From contig OV050030.1 in the NCBI GenBank assembly GCA_920105625.2, positions 176,653,315 to 176,717,314 on the forward strand: a stretch of DNA of 64,000 nt, written 5' to 3'. Below are positions 22,301 to 31,689 of this stretch, in pieces. Origin of the DNA: Clusia tigrina. Taxonomy: Eukaryota > Arthropoda > Insecta > Diptera > Clusiidae. Under the pieces are notes generated by a model. It did no database searches, was not told the origin of the DNA, and saw nothing but the letters and a program-made list of their open reading frames with translations. Position numbers and translations under genes: made by a program. Numbering within the stretch: position 1 is the stretch's first letter; every line of letters begins with the position of its first letter.

Positions 22301-22646
22301 TGTGGATGTGTGTCATCAATATTTTAGTGATATCACTCCGATATGGCAATAGGGCTTGATATTTTGCTTCATGTGGTAGGGCTGAATTTGCTAATCGTCC
22401 TCCTACCCGCATAATGTCGTCTTTATCCAGAAATAGTGTAAGATCACCCATCCCTCTTCCAACTGGTTTGTTGTGCTTGAGAAGTTTATATTCAGGATTG
22501 AATGCTTGTCTCTGCAGGTCCTTGATTATAGTCTGAGTAGCACCTTTAATTTCTTCTGCGTCGAGGTCGATGGATGTTTGAACTGGCAAATTACGACAAT
22601 TTTTAATGAATCGAAGTGCATATGCGGTGACTCTTTGAAGATGTAT
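19359..22646 (-). CDS. BEL pol/env, downstream part: integrase and envelope-like protein
   Basis: 1095 codons in the same frame as the upstream gag-pol ORF, after its stop at 22647. Integrase comes first: zinc region HIDNKHVGP...VKNCVSC (22180-22310), Asp in AGVDFCGPF (about 22095), Asp in HCDNATNFVGA (about 21880), Glu in GGLWEAAVKSAK (about 21735), and a chromatin-facing C-terminal module near 21330. An envelope-like region follows: a hydrophobic signal-like segment (about 21045-21100), a basic RQRR cleavage-type site at 20733-20744 followed by a glycine-containing hydrophobic segment, heptad-rich helices, N-glycosylation-type sites, and a C-terminal membrane anchor (19428-19490) with a short basic tail. 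Envelope-like genes are known in roo-type and other BEL elements. Here it is fused to pol with no stop between, so subgenomic splicing or proteolysis would be needed; neither is shown. Confidence 0.92.
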   Translation of the reverse strand: MHLQRVTAYALRFIKNCRNLPVQTSIDLDAEEIKGATQTIIKDLQRQAFNPEYKLLKHNKPVGRGMGDLTLFLDKDDIMRVGGRLANSALPHEAKYQALLPYRSDITKILMTHIHIDNKHVGPAGLEAATREAYWPVNAITIARSIVKNCVSCTKAMPKPLQQLMGQLPASRVQPNKPFIHAGVDFCGPFKFHYNQRGKAPQKCYVAIFCCFATKAAHIEVVSNLTTNAFIGALKRFVSRRGNCRHLHCDNATNFVGARNQLRQIADIIHNVDTKSQLMKFCAHKGIEFHFAPARSPHFGGLWEAAVKSAKNLFYKSLSNARLTYEELETVMVEIEAIVNSRPLTPMSDDPHDYAALTPGHFLTGAPLTSVVDQPNENLNINLLKQWDLVTRLKQEFWSRWSKEYLNQLQHRYKWKTMRHNLQPGTMVLMKEDNLPVIKWRLGRVTQTFPGADGLVRVAEIRTSTGLTRRGVHLLAPLPMSTESNPVEQPDKHPAPVEEATNLKDGISHTPAKRRRFVSPSSVLLLCICFLIALVAGDDPITKVPFGSQTGLYFEKMGLTYLTTTDWNIVVYYNMSQYWLERNNIMQGITAMQRACSRIQSGTINCEKTVDQFRTKWQLIQQDDEYLQYDEQIHRQRRDAPLAIVGSLSNALFGILDSSYAKEMSATINGISRNEEHLLHLIRNQTSVIDSTSNILKKSDDQIQQLHKQIKYLYSQQDNFTKSESHHAIAEMFNAMCGRVLMAMQDYQRNQELFLDVLTDTHHGQLNPLLLYPSHLQQQLRAIKDHLPPTLQVPSKNTIEILKLISVEARITPTEMIVRLKLPLTNQEPFELVHVTRLPILGGTGIFMLEGTIEYIVTNLHRDKYYSLSAGELSTCTAFNSNMHVCKQLHPTHRITSTNRLCEMEILCQTPNPKSCKVHRTHDSPQWIPLLKENSWIYIAQPARTISVICGSDILTELLEGIGTLTLRQGCTIRDEHTTIMAHRTYVSKVTSTIISKVNLTELIADYIMAATHSLEYQSNLTDDIQVLHEHVQQLQNNEQMDLPLKSQEVHQFSIGYISLLITLICLIWISYQRYSKQKRRRAPDFRVRVRANSI

Positions 22647-25600
22647 TCATGAATTTCGATGGTCAATCATTGAAGTAAACGACGGAATCTGTGACGTAGT
22701 AAGACATACCTGTCTCTTCTCTAATTCTGTGGTTGAATTGGCTGATGCCGCTGGCCACATTGACGGTGGTCCGTATAGAAACAGTGGTCCATAAAACCAC
22801 ATGCCTTGTTGTTTGAATTGACCCGGGTTGATGCCTCGTGAGATCATGTCTGCCGGGTTTTTGTCTGTAGGTACGTGACGCCATTGTTGCTTCACCGTTA
22901 CTTCTTGTATAGCTGCCACTCGATTTGCCACAAAGGTGTGATAGGAAGACGAACTGGCAGAGATCCAGGCTAGCGTCACTTCAGAGTCAAACCACAGAAA
23001 GCATTCGTCTGTCCATTGTAAAATATGTTTTACCCTGTCCAATAACTGGGCTGCTAACCGTGCAGCACAGAGCTCCAGCCGAGGGAGCGTTTGTTGTTTT
23101 GGTGGTGTAGTCTTTGATCTAGAACACAACAGCTGAGCGCTCACAGATCCATCTGTTTTTATCGACCTTGCATAAATAACAGCGCCATAGGCCTGCTCGG
23201 ATGCATCGGCAAAAGCGTGTAATTCTCTCTGATGCACATTGTCCTTTGTGGTTGGAAATACGTAGCGTGGAATTTGCAAGTTCTCAAGTTCCTGGATGTT
23301 TTCTCTAAACTGGCTCCAGAAGGTATGCAAGTCCATAGGGAGTGCTTCGTCCCAGCTTAATTTTAGACGCCACAGCGATTTCATGAATATTTTTGCAAAT
23401 GAGACAATTGGTGTCAAAAAACCTATTGGGTCGAAAATATGCGCGATGTCCGACAGTACTTGGCGTTTCGTTATTTTGGCTGTTGTGCTCCATTTGGTCC
23501 TTATTAGGAAGTAATCAGTCCCAGGTTGCCACGTTAAACCAAGCGTTGTGATGGTAAAACTATCGTTGTCAAAATTCAATTGGATTGCTCGATCCTCTGC
23601 GTTGATGTTCGTTAACAGTGTTTTATTACTCGCACACCATTTCCTCAACTTAAAACCTGCTGACTTGGTGAGGGAGTTCAATTCCTCCTGTACGCGCAAG
23701 GCTTCTGCTAACGTGTCGGCTCCACTCATAACATCGTCCACATAAAAATCTCGTTGTAAGCATCTGGAGCCGTGCGGATATTGTGTGCTATGTTCCTTGG
23801 CTAATATGCGTAGACATTTTATCGCCAAATATGGTGCCGATGTGACTCCATAAGTCACTGTGTTTAATTGGTAACTTTTCAGAGGTTCGCTTGGCGTGTT
23901 CCTCCACAAGATTAGTTGATGCTTGCGGTCAGCTTCCTTCACGATAATTTGCCTGTACATTTTCTCGATATCTGCTGTAAAAACATATCTGCGTACTCGA
24001 AATCTCAAAAGAACCGCAAATAAGTCTTCTTGAAGTTTTGGACCTGGTAGTAGCACATTGTTCAATGATACATTTTTTGACGTCTTCATTGATGCGTCGA
24101 ACACGACACGCAACTTTGTGGTGGTGCTGTCTGGCTTCAGAACGCAGTGGTGAGGTAAGAAGTAGTGGGGTTGGTTTATGCTTCCGCTAACTTCTTCCAT
24201 GTGACCTGGCCGCAGGTATTCCTCCATGAAGGCCGTATACTGCATTTTGATGACGGGGTTTCTTTGCAATTTACGTTCGATGGCGTAAAAGCGTTGTAAT
24301 GCGATAGCTTTCGAGTCTCCAAGAGGGCTTGCGTTATCAACGAAAGGCAAGCGCACAACGAACTGTCCGTTCGCTGCTCGACACACCGTTTGGTTGAAAA
24401 ATGCTTCGCAAGTTCTTTCTATCGCTGTTAGCGGCGGGCTGTTGGTGTCAAATTCTTCTAGCTGCCAGAAACGCTCGAGCTGTTGGGTTAATGATTCATC
24501 TTCATTCGTAACTCCAATACCGCAGAACGTAGTCTCAGCTGTTGATGGAACTGTGATCTGTCCACCAAGCACCCATCCGAACACGGTGTTTTGCAATATG
24601 GGGAGTCCGGTTCCCAATTTGATTTGGCCGACTACTAGCAATTCCAGATAACATTCGTTGCCTATAAGAATGTCGATTGGACCTGATTGATTAAACTCCG
24701 GATCAGCCAATTGAATATTTTTAGGAATAGGCCAGGCTGTCACGTCGAAACTCTGTGTTGGCAGCGGATGTGTAATTTTTGGCAGTATGACAACTTCAAT
24801 TCGGGCTGAGTAACTAGTCAATCGTGACTCAAGTTTAATGTTGGCTCGGTGAGTAGCGCGTTGTTGAATTTCCCCAATTCCATCAAAGTACTGCGGATTG
24901 TATTGTGTTGGTAATCCGAGCTTCTTTGCCAACCTGTCCGTAATGTAGTTTGTCTGCGAACCGCCGTCCAAAATTGCACGGCATTGAAATTCATTGCCAC
25001 GGAAGTCATTGACTTTTAAGACGACAGTGCTCAACAGCACATGTTTCACGCCCGCACGATTGACCGGGGACACTAATGAAGTGGTGAGTGGTTTTTCTAT
25101 GGCACTGGTATAGCTATGTAACTCCACGGTAGGCTCACTTACGAATGTTGTGAGTGTCTGAGATGACCCTTGACTGGACTGACCCGAGTTATTGGATGGG
25201 CCCTTAGCTAGCTGTTGATCAAAATGCACTAATGAGTTGTGCTTCTTGTTGCATTTGGTGCATCCTCTCATTGAACAAGTTTTTGATGTATGACCATTTT
25301 TCATACAATTCGCACATAACTTGTGTTGTTTAATTATATCAAAACGCTGATGCGGCGTTTTCGCCAAGAATTGTGCGCATGCAAAAAGTTGGTGATTGCC
25401 TTTGCATACGAGGCAGCCCGTTGCGGCCTTGGTTGCTGAGAATAGCGTTGAATGATACTTCGCGTTTGTCGATTTATTGTTGATAATTTTGTGTTGTGGT
25501 TCTCGGTCTTCACATGATTGAAAACGTTTTTCTAAGAATTTCAATAGGCGGTCAATGGGTTGGAACTCCTGAGGCTGATCTAGCGTCAATTCATACTCGG

Positions 25601-26786
25601 ATCTTGACGTTTTATCTAACTTCTGCAATAAAAGATACTCCAAAATTGTGTGGAAGCTATCTACGGGAACTCCTTGGCTTTTTAACGCGTAAATGCATTC
25701 CTTGGCTGCATCGTGTATAGTTTTAAGCGTTGAGCCCATTTCACTGCTAGCATTCTTTATATTAAACAGGTTGCTATAGATAGTTTTAACCAATTTGCGT
25801 TTATTGTTAAACCTATCGCACAAGATTTGCCAGGCTGCGTCATAGTTTTCCTCGCATGCTGGCAAGTGACCGATGAGTGCTTTAGCTTCTCCGGTTACAT
25901 TGGCAGCCAAGTAGAACATTTTTTGTGTGTTGCTTATTGGCTGAGTATGTATCATCTTAACATACAAATCGCGAAATGGTATCCACGTTGAATAGCTACC
26001 GTCAAAAACTGGCAAGGTAACTTTAGGCAAATGCACATTTAATGCCTGTGGTATGGTGTGGATTGGCGAGGAGTTGCTCGGTCTACTGACTGGAATATGT
26101 TGTCGTAACTTAATGAGTACGTTTTGAAGCGCATCTTCGATCTCGTAGAATTTGTCCGCATCATAACCATCAATTTCCGCCAGGTTTGTTCGTTGCCATA
26201 TCCATTGGTTATTTTGCACCAGATTATCGTGGTAACGTATCAATAGTTTTGTTTTGATATCATAGTACACTGGTGGATGTGACTGATCAGTTTCCGAGTG
26301 CACATCCCCAATGACTCGAGAAATTCCACGCACCAACGCCTTTTGTTGCCGTACTAGGCCTAAGAGTCCATCGCCTTCCTGATGGCTGGTTCGCGGTGTG
26401 CTGTCCTTGCGGTTAGAGCCTCCTTGATGGACGTGGAAGGGAACTTCAAGTTGCACTGGCGTTTTACGCTTTTCTCCTTCCTCATTGATGATGTGCTGTA
26501 ATTTGGTGAACAGCCAGTCGTAGAGGTTTGCTACGTTGCCTCTATAATCCTGTTTGAAGTACTCATGATTAACTTCGTCTAGCTCGAGTACGAGATGATG
26601 TTGATGTTCGAATGTAGACCATGCCTCCTTCAGAGTCTTCATGCGTTTACTGGCATATTCGATGGTTTTACGGTCTTGTGTGTCCTTTTTAAAGTTGCTC
26701 ACCAGTTGCTCTATTGTCGAGCCCACTTCATACTGTGCCCTGGTCAACTTGTCCAACTGCTCAATTGTTTCTTGGTGATGCGCCAT
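22647..26786 (-). CDS. BEL gag-protease-RT-RNase H
   Basis: 1379 residues from the ATG at 26786, about 65 bases inside the 5' LTR. Domains in order: helical N-terminus; the gag core typical of BEL (LPKVTLPVFDGSYSTWIPF, residues about 245-400); knuckles CANCMKNGHTSKTC and CTKCNKKH (about 488-515); a DUF1758-type aspartic protease with ILDGGSQTNY (about 605), Gly where Ser is usual; RT with LRVVFDASMKTS, FTADIEKMYRQI and the catalytic FYVDDVMSG (about 1014); RNase H-like LHAFADASEQAYGA (about 1190). The stop TGA at 22647-22649 interrupts homology between RNase H and integrase and is one base from a Trp codon, so it looks like a point nonsense change rather than a natural end. The first ATG after the leader was taken as the start. 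Confidence 0.95.
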   Translation of the reverse strand: MAHHQETIEQLDKLTRAQYEVGSTIEQLVSNFKKDTQDRKTIEYASKRMKTLKEAWSTFEHQHHLVLELDEVNHEYFKQDYRGNVANLYDWLFTKLQHIINEEGEKRKTPVQLEVPFHVHQGGSNRKDSTPRTSHQEGDGLLGLVRQQKALVRGISRVIGDVHSETDQSHPPVYYDIKTKLLIRYHDNLVQNNQWIWQRTNLAEIDGYDADKFYEIEDALQNVLIKLRQHIPVSRPSNSSPIHTIPQALNVHLPKVTLPVFDGSYSTWIPFRDLYVKMIHTQPISNTQKMFYLAANVTGEAKALIGHLPACEENYDAAWQILCDRFNNKRKLVKTIYSNLFNIKNASSEMGSTLKTIHDAAKECIYALKSQGVPVDSFHTILEYLLLQKLDKTSRSEYELTLDQPQEFQPIDRLLKFLEKRFQSCEDREPQHKIINNKSTNAKYHSTLFSATKAATGCLVCKGNHQLFACAQFLAKTPHQRFDIIKQHKLCANCMKNGHTSKTCSMRGCTKCNKKHNSLVHFDQQLAKGPSNNSGQSSQGSSQTLTTFVSEPTVELHSYTSAIEKPLTTSLVSPVNRAGVKHVLLSTVVLKVNDFRGNEFQCRAILDGGSQTNYITDRLAKKLGLPTQYNPQYFDGIGEIQQRATHRANIKLESRLTSYSARIEVVILPKITHPLPTQSFDVTAWPIPKNIQLADPEFNQSGPIDILIGNECYLELLVVGQIKLGTGLPILQNTVFGWVLGGQITVPSTAETTFCGIGVTNEDESLTQQLERFWQLEEFDTNSPPLTAIERTCEAFFNQTVCRAANGQFVVRLPFVDNASPLGDSKAIALQRFYAIERKLQRNPVIKMQYTAFMEEYLRPGHMEEVSGSINQPHYFLPHHCVLKPDSTTTKLRVVFDASMKTSKNVSLNNVLLPGPKLQEDLFAVLLRFRVRRYVFTADIEKMYRQIIVKEADRKHQLILWRNTPSEPLKSYQLNTVTYGVTSAPYLAIKCLRILAKEHSTQYPHGSRCLQRDFYVDDVMSGADTLAEALRVQEELNSLTKSAGFKLRKWCASNKTLLTNINAEDRAIQLNFDNDSFTITTLGLTWQPGTDYFLIRTKWSTTAKITKRQVLSDIAHIFDPIGFLTPIVSFAKIFMKSLWRLKLSWDEALPMDLHTFWSQFRENIQELENLQIPRYVFPTTKDNVHQRELHAFADASEQAYGAVIYARSIKTDGSVSAQLLCSRSKTTPPKQQTLPRLELCAARLAAQLLDRVKHILQWTDECFLWFDSEVTLAWISASSSSYHTFVANRVAAIQEVTVKQQWRHVPTDKNPADMISRGINPGQFKQQGMWFYGPLFLYGPPSMWPAASANSTTELEKRQVCLTTSQIPSFTSMIDHRNS

Positions 26787-26852
26787 CCTTCAGAATCTCG
26801 CCTTGCGGTAAACAGGAGATCGTGAGTTCTTATCTCGCCGGGGCCTCCAAAA

Positions 26853-27342
26853 TGTTTCTATACCGATTAGTTGGTTTAGTAATCGGTTGCCGATTGCTTG
26901 GGTGCAATACCGAAGGATCGTGATGATGACTTCAAGTGCAATACTGAAGTCTTATATCTCTTTGGGTACAGTACCGAAAGAGTGTTGTGGTTAATCAAGT
27001 ATTGATTTTGAATTAACCTTGTGGTTGAAAGTGGCGACAAAGAAAACACTGTTGAATGGTTGACTTCAAAAGTATATCTCAATTTTTATTTATAAATTGA
27101 TTGACTTTATATTATAATTTTGATTATGCTACAGAAATAAATATATTTGTGGTGTCTGCAATTATGTGCAAGGCACCAGCGTTTGTGCGTACGTAGGGCA
27201 AATTAATACTTTAGCCCGCACGTGTACGGAAATGCTGATGAGGCTTCACACGCTGCTGGTGTACTGCTTATTCTGCGTTCACGAGCGGGCATTGGTGATG
27301 AGAATTGCTGATTGGAGTTTTGGGTTGGAGCAGGTACAAACA
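26853..27342 (-). repeat. 5' LTR of the BEL element (490 bp)
   Basis: Starts TGTTTGTACC on the minus strand and ends ATAGAAACA. It is followed by the primer-site-like sequence in 26825-26852. Confidence 0.96.
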
Positions 27343-27679
27343 ATAGATTTACAGTGGCAATTACATTGGTGCAACAAAAATAAAATTGTTTCTCTTATTG
27401 AGAGAAAAATATGGCAGCATGACTGACCCCGGCAGAATGAGGGAGTAAAAGACAGAAGCAGAAAATGTCCCGTTATTGCTCATTCGAAATCCGTGCAGTA
27501 AACATGTTAGCTGCGATTGATGAATATCATTCCTCATGCTTTCGACGAAAAGAAAATATGAAAAAGTTCGATAATTTGCCTATTTTTTTAGTAGATTTTT
27601 TATCCAAATGCATTTATCCTTATTTTAAAATTTTTTTTTGCAAATTTTTTTTTTTGCTAATTTTTTTTTTCAAACAGTT
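27343..27679. other. Spacer with T-rich runs
   Basis: Begins with the right ATAGA target duplication. No gene is seen; long poly-T/poly-A runs at 27590-27670 border the 3' end of the next LINE and may be its tail. Confidence 0.55.
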
Positions 27680-28800
27680 TATTTATTTATTGAATTCACT
27701 CGGTTCGAGCCTAACAATAAGTAAATCAGTCTCAAGAGCTAAATTAACTATTTATCCCGCACCAGTGTTTGGCCTTAGTATTAAATTTCACTACATTTTT
27801 GCCTATTAATTTTAATTCAATTTAAATTAATTTCATTTTAGTATGTTATAATAATTATTTAATATTTAATACATTTAATATATAGGTAAGTCCAATCTCT
27901 TGAGGCGTATTGCTGTTTTAATTCTAAGTAGATTTTTTACCAATGGATTTGAGAGATCTTGTGGATTTTTATTGTGTTTGAATATAATCTCTGTGAGCTC
28001 ACTTTTAACGAGAGGAATGTTGAGGACCTTCTGGATTTCTAACGAACCAAGACGCACCCGTGAGTGCTGAAAGCTCAGCTCCTTATGCCCAAATTGGTTT
28101 GATCACTGCCTTGTACAATAACAGTTTATGTTGTAAACGAAGCCTTGACTTGGAGTTGAGAAGCCAATTTATTTTATGGGCCTTTAGCTTTATCTGCGTT
28201 CGTTTTGCCTCAATATGGTTCCACCAAATTAGTCTTCTGTCTAGATGGACTCCTAGGTATGTTACAGTATTCGATTGAGGAATAGCAACATTTTTTAGGG
28301 TAATCACTGGGCATGTTTATTTCCTAAGTGTAAACGTAACATGAATGCTCTTGGTCTCATTTACCTTAATGCGCCAATTTGTCAGCCACACTTCCATTTT
28401 CTTCAAATGCTCCTCAAGCCGATTTGAAGCCACTATTGGATTACTTTGTATACTATGAATAGCAGTGTCGTCTGCGGATGTTGAAGTGACTAGATGATCA
28501 TTAGTAGGGAGGTCTGCAGTGAATAATACATATACGAGTAGTACAAGACCTAGAACACTACCTTGTCGAACTCCAGCATTAATATCAAAGTCGTTTGTTC
28601 TCCATATTTTACTCTGAACTTTCGGTTATCCAAATACGATTCGAGTAGCATGTGCACCTTAACTAGTAAGAGTTTTTTAATTTTATATATTAATCCTGCA
28701 TGCCAAACTCTGTCAAACGAATGTGCAATATCTAAAAATATAGCAGAGCAGTATTTTTTGTCTTCAAAAGTATTTCGAATTGCACTAGTAATGCGGGAGC
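27680..28800 (-). pseudogene. Jockey LINE ORF2 RT/C-terminus and 3' UTR
   Basis: Minus strand, right to left: RT blocks GVRQGSVLGL, LFTADLPTNDHLVTS with the catalytic box reading SADDTAI (Phe to Ser), LTNWRIKVNETKSIHVTFTLR (about 28350), then NTVTYLGVHLDRRLIWWNHI and LLLYKAVIKPIW (28307-28083), the C-terminal LGSLEIQKVLNIPLVKSELT ending RLDLPIY (28057-27875), and a 3' UTR to about 27680. It is the same family group as the Jockey copy at 6.2-10.1 kb and shares its 3' end with the fragment at 10.4 kb. Confidence 0.88.
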
Positions 28801-29449
28801 TAATTATGTAAACTATGGTTTATGTCATTTTTTAAATGGACATCCATGCCACAGTTAAACTCGAAGTTGAGATCGAGTTTAGTGGTAGTTAAGAAAGCTG
28901 TTTTACTATTTGATGAGAGAGCTTTTTTGACATTTTTTTCAAAATTTTTGATAATCAAACCTCTTTTAATAAATTGTATGCAAAACAAAAAAAATTTTAT
29001 GCTTAAATAATGAAATTGTAGTTTCTTTAGTGTAGTTTGCACAAGCTTATTGCACTTTTTAATGTTTGTCTTAACATTTTTTCTGAGGGAATTCTTGGTG
29101 TGTCAACACTGCCCATTTGTTTATATTTTTTAAATAATTTATATTCCGAGGAACGCTTAAAAAAGAAATCAAAATTAAAAATACTAGTTAATTATGGATG
29201 GTATTCCAATTAAAAAAGGAAAAACATGGACCGAAGGAGAGCACTATTTTTAAATTTATGGGAGGAGAAATTGCCAGATCTTCGTGATATGCACAGAAAT
29301 TGCCATGTTTACCTAGAAATTTCAGCAGCATTTGGTAAATATAAATATAGGTAAGAATATATGTTTGCAAATACAATTGCATTAAAAACCTTCGTCACTA
29401 TTTTGATAGCTAATTCAGGAAATTCACAATCATTTTTGACGTAATTAAT
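28801..29449. other. AT-rich insert inside the Jockey remnant
   Basis: About 650 bp interrupting ORF2 between its RT N-terminal part (29450-29722) and later RT blocks. It replaces the RT middle, so a deletion accompanied it. It carries the SANT-like exon remnant below. Confidence 0.6.
29194..29353 (+). pseudogene. Myb/SANT-like DNA-binding domain fragment
   Basis: Plus-strand text KGKTWTEGEH, then in a shifted frame LFLNLWEEKLPDLRDM and HRNCHVYLEISAAFG, resembles the Myb/SANT-like domain (WTxxE...LLxLWEExLPDLR...N.HVYxEI). It ends at KYKYR followed by AG|GTAAGA, a good splice donor. The frame change inside the domain and lack of downstream exons mark it as a remnant. It could come from a host gene or from a DNA transposon with a SANT accessory protein. 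Confidence 0.5.
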
Positions 29450-29945
29450 TCAAACCCTAGTGCTTTTTTTTGGGTTTAGCTGGGTTTTAATTGCAAGTTG
29501 CACTTCCTTCATTTTAACCTTCATCGGGATTTGTGGTATTTTAGGGGCCAGAAATGGAATTTCAAAACTGTTGGTTGGTTGGTTAGGTTGAATTAGGGAT
29601 TTTAGAGGATTAGCAAATGCTGAGGTTTTCTCTTCGTCATTTCTTGTCCAAGTTCCGTTATTTTGCCTGAGTGGTGGATCACAATCTTTAGGAGTCTTTA
29701 TAATTTTTGTTATGCTTTCCATAAAGAGTTGTTACTATTTTGTGTTGGAGCTAGAGTCTGAGTATACTTTTTCAAACTGTTCTCTAGCTCGCAGTTCAGT
29801 GCTTCTCGGAGGCAATTTTGCTAGTGCTAATTTCTGCTTGGCACAGGGTGATCTATTTTGTTCCCACTTCCTTCTTAAGCGCCTTTTCTCATTAACGAGA
29901 TTATCGATAACTACAGATGTTGTACGAGTTGTTACTGGGTTGGAT
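29450..29945 (-). pseudogene. Jockey ORF2, RT N-terminal part and linker
   Basis: A basic linker, NEKRRLRRKWEQNRSPCAKQ (about 29850-29900), aligns with that of the 6.2-kb Jockey copy. It leads into MESITKIIKTPKDCDPPLR and EEKTSAFANPLKSL (29722-29500). The endonuclease is missing upstream; at about 29945 the sequence changes to Gypsy remnants on the other strand. Confidence 0.8.
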
Positions 29946-30345
29946 AATGATAATAATGCTGGAGATAATGATAATGCGCAGATGAAAGAACCAGTTTCGC
30001 TCTCTCAAAAAATTATTAACTACGATAGAGCTTTAGGTGGGAACATGGTAAGAGACAAGATGGCGACATACGTAATCGTAAGGCAAAAGTAGACGAGGAA
30101 CAACAGGTAGGTTTTATATTAAAATATATCACACCAGTTACAATCGAAAATTTTTATGTTCCACAAGAACAAGAAAATAAGAACCTCATAGAAAAGCTAA
30201 AAGTGGACAATATGAATATAGAGGAAAAAGAAAAGTTTATAAATATAGTAAAAAAGTACACTAAAACTCTCTTTGAAGGAACTCTGATCTCATCTTTTCT
30301 AATTTAATTAAGCATGATATTCGAACGACCGAATTGCAAATATAT
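29946..30345 (+). pseudogene. Gypsy pre-RT region
   Basis: Includes ENKNLIEKLKVDNMNIEEKE and KFINIVKKYTKTLF (about 30175-30280), typical of the stretch ahead of RT in gypsy/17.6-class elements. Frames are broken. The boundary with the Jockey remnant on its left is approximate. Confidence 0.55.
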
Positions 30346-30349
30346 CAGA

Positions 30350-30760
30350 ATTCAATTCAGATCTCTTCCAACTCTCGAAAAGCTCGTAGACACTATGAAA
30401 TTAGATTTTTTTTTGAGTCTTCTTCGTTTCTAAGTGATTGTTCCAATTTATATTAAAGTCAATGTGTACATCCAAGTATATAATAATAGAGTCATTGCGG
30501 ACTAAGGCAAAAGTTCCGAACCTGATAATGACCGGAATTTGATTGTAGTTGCTCTTGTTTACCCTGCTAATTAACATGATTTGCCAGCCGAGTTTCCACA
30601 GTATTCTAAGTATTCCTGTAGGTCTTGTAATGAAAACTGGGGGTTTAGTTGAATGCAGGGTAGTCAGTTAAGGCGATTACTGATGCAGGAAGATTACGTA
30701 GAGCACTGGACTTAATGCTGTAACTTATGGAATATGGGCATTTTAATTTTACATCCATGG
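30350..30760 (-). pseudogene. Jockey-like RT fragment inserted in the Gypsy copy
   Basis: Minus-strand text LWKLGWQIMLISRVNKSNYN and IIIYLDVHIDFNINWNNHLE with ETKKTQKK matches the post-catalytic NxSKxxHxxFxLR...YLGVHID..LxWNxHI region of Jockey RT. It splits the Gypsy remnant in two. Confidence 0.6.
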
Positions 30761-30779
30761 TATGGTTCGGGATTGGGGA

Positions 30780-31636
30780 GGAACTAACTCCCATGCTCCA
30801 ATTGCTATAGAAAATTATAGACACCCATACATTCATAAGAATGATTTGCAAAAACAGATCGAAGAGATACTAATAAATGGGATTATAAGACACAGCAAGT
30901 CACCATATTCAGATCCAGTTTGGGTTCTAACAAAGAAAATGGACCCCAGCGAATAAAGGAGGTGGCGTCTTATGAGAGATTATCGAAGGCTCAATGAGGT
31001 AACAAATTATGATAAATACCCGATTCCAAATTTGGAGGAAATCTTAGAAAAACTCGGAAGGTGCCTATATATTTCCACATTGGATTTGGCAAAGGGTTTC
31101 CACCAAATAGAAATTTCGGAAAAAGACATACCCAAAACAACGTTTAGAGCTGAAAATGGAGACACCGAGCTCTTGAGAATGCCTTTCGGATCGAAATCAG
31201 CTCCAGCAACATTTCAACATCCGATGAATACAGTCTTAGCGGATTTTATCAACAAGCATATCTTGTTGATATAATAGTATACCTCGATGATATTATAATA
31301 TTCTCGACTTCTTTGCCAGAACATGTAGAGTCATTAGGAAAAATACCGCAGACACTTAAAGATACGAATCTCAAAGTCCAAATCGATAAGTCTGAGCTCA
31401 TGAAGCGAGAAACAGTATGTATCGGTCACATAGTTACAACGAACGGAATAAAACCTATCCCGGAAAAGGTCAATTGTATGCATAAATTTCCAGTGTCGAA
31501 GATCCCCAAGGAGATAGAAAAGTTTATAGGTCTCACAGGTTTTTATAGAAAAATTATAAGAGATTATTCGAAGATTGCTAAACCATCAATCAAATACATA
31601 AAACTAAACGACAAAGTGGACATACATGAATCCTAG
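30780..31636 (+). pseudogene. Gypsy/17.6-class reverse transcriptase
   Basis: Text runs IAIENYRHPYIHKNDLQKQI, RHSKSPYSDPVWVLTKK, a stop near 30953, DYRRLNEVTNYDKYPIPNL, LDLAKGFHQIEISEKDIPK, LRMPFGSKSAPATFQ, a frameshift at about 31270, then the catalytic YLDDIIIFS and the post-catalytic VCIGHIVTTNGIKPIPEK with FIGLTGFYRKIIRDY. All RT blocks including YLDD are present; two breaks and many substitutions disable it. Confidence 0.92.
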
Positions 31637-31689
31637 TAGTATGACAGCTTCAGTACACTAATGCTAATAATAAATGACCCTATCCTGAA

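Larger units (their letters stand above)
18821..27342 (-). mobile_element. Nearly intact BEL/Pao element with envelope-like region
   Basis: 8.5 kb on the minus strand. Direct LTRs of 490 bp (26853-27342, 5') and 503 bp (18821-19323, 3') have TG...CA ends and are flanked by a perfect 5-bp duplication ATAGA (18816-18820 and 27343-27347). Just inside the 5' LTR is TTTTGGAGGCCCCGGCGAG, a plausible primer site whose tRNA I cannot name; inside the 3' LTR is AGGCGGGATGATG, a polypurine tract. One reading frame runs from 26786 to 19359 with a single in-frame stop at 22647. The LTRs differ by about seven substitutions and one 13-bp indel, so the insertion is fairly recent. Confidence 0.97.

Noticed and set aside
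22647..22649. Programmed stop-codon readthrough between RNase H and integrase
   Set aside because: The context (TCA TGA ATA) has no evident recoding signal, and the codon is one base from the Trp expected here; a point nonsense change is simpler.
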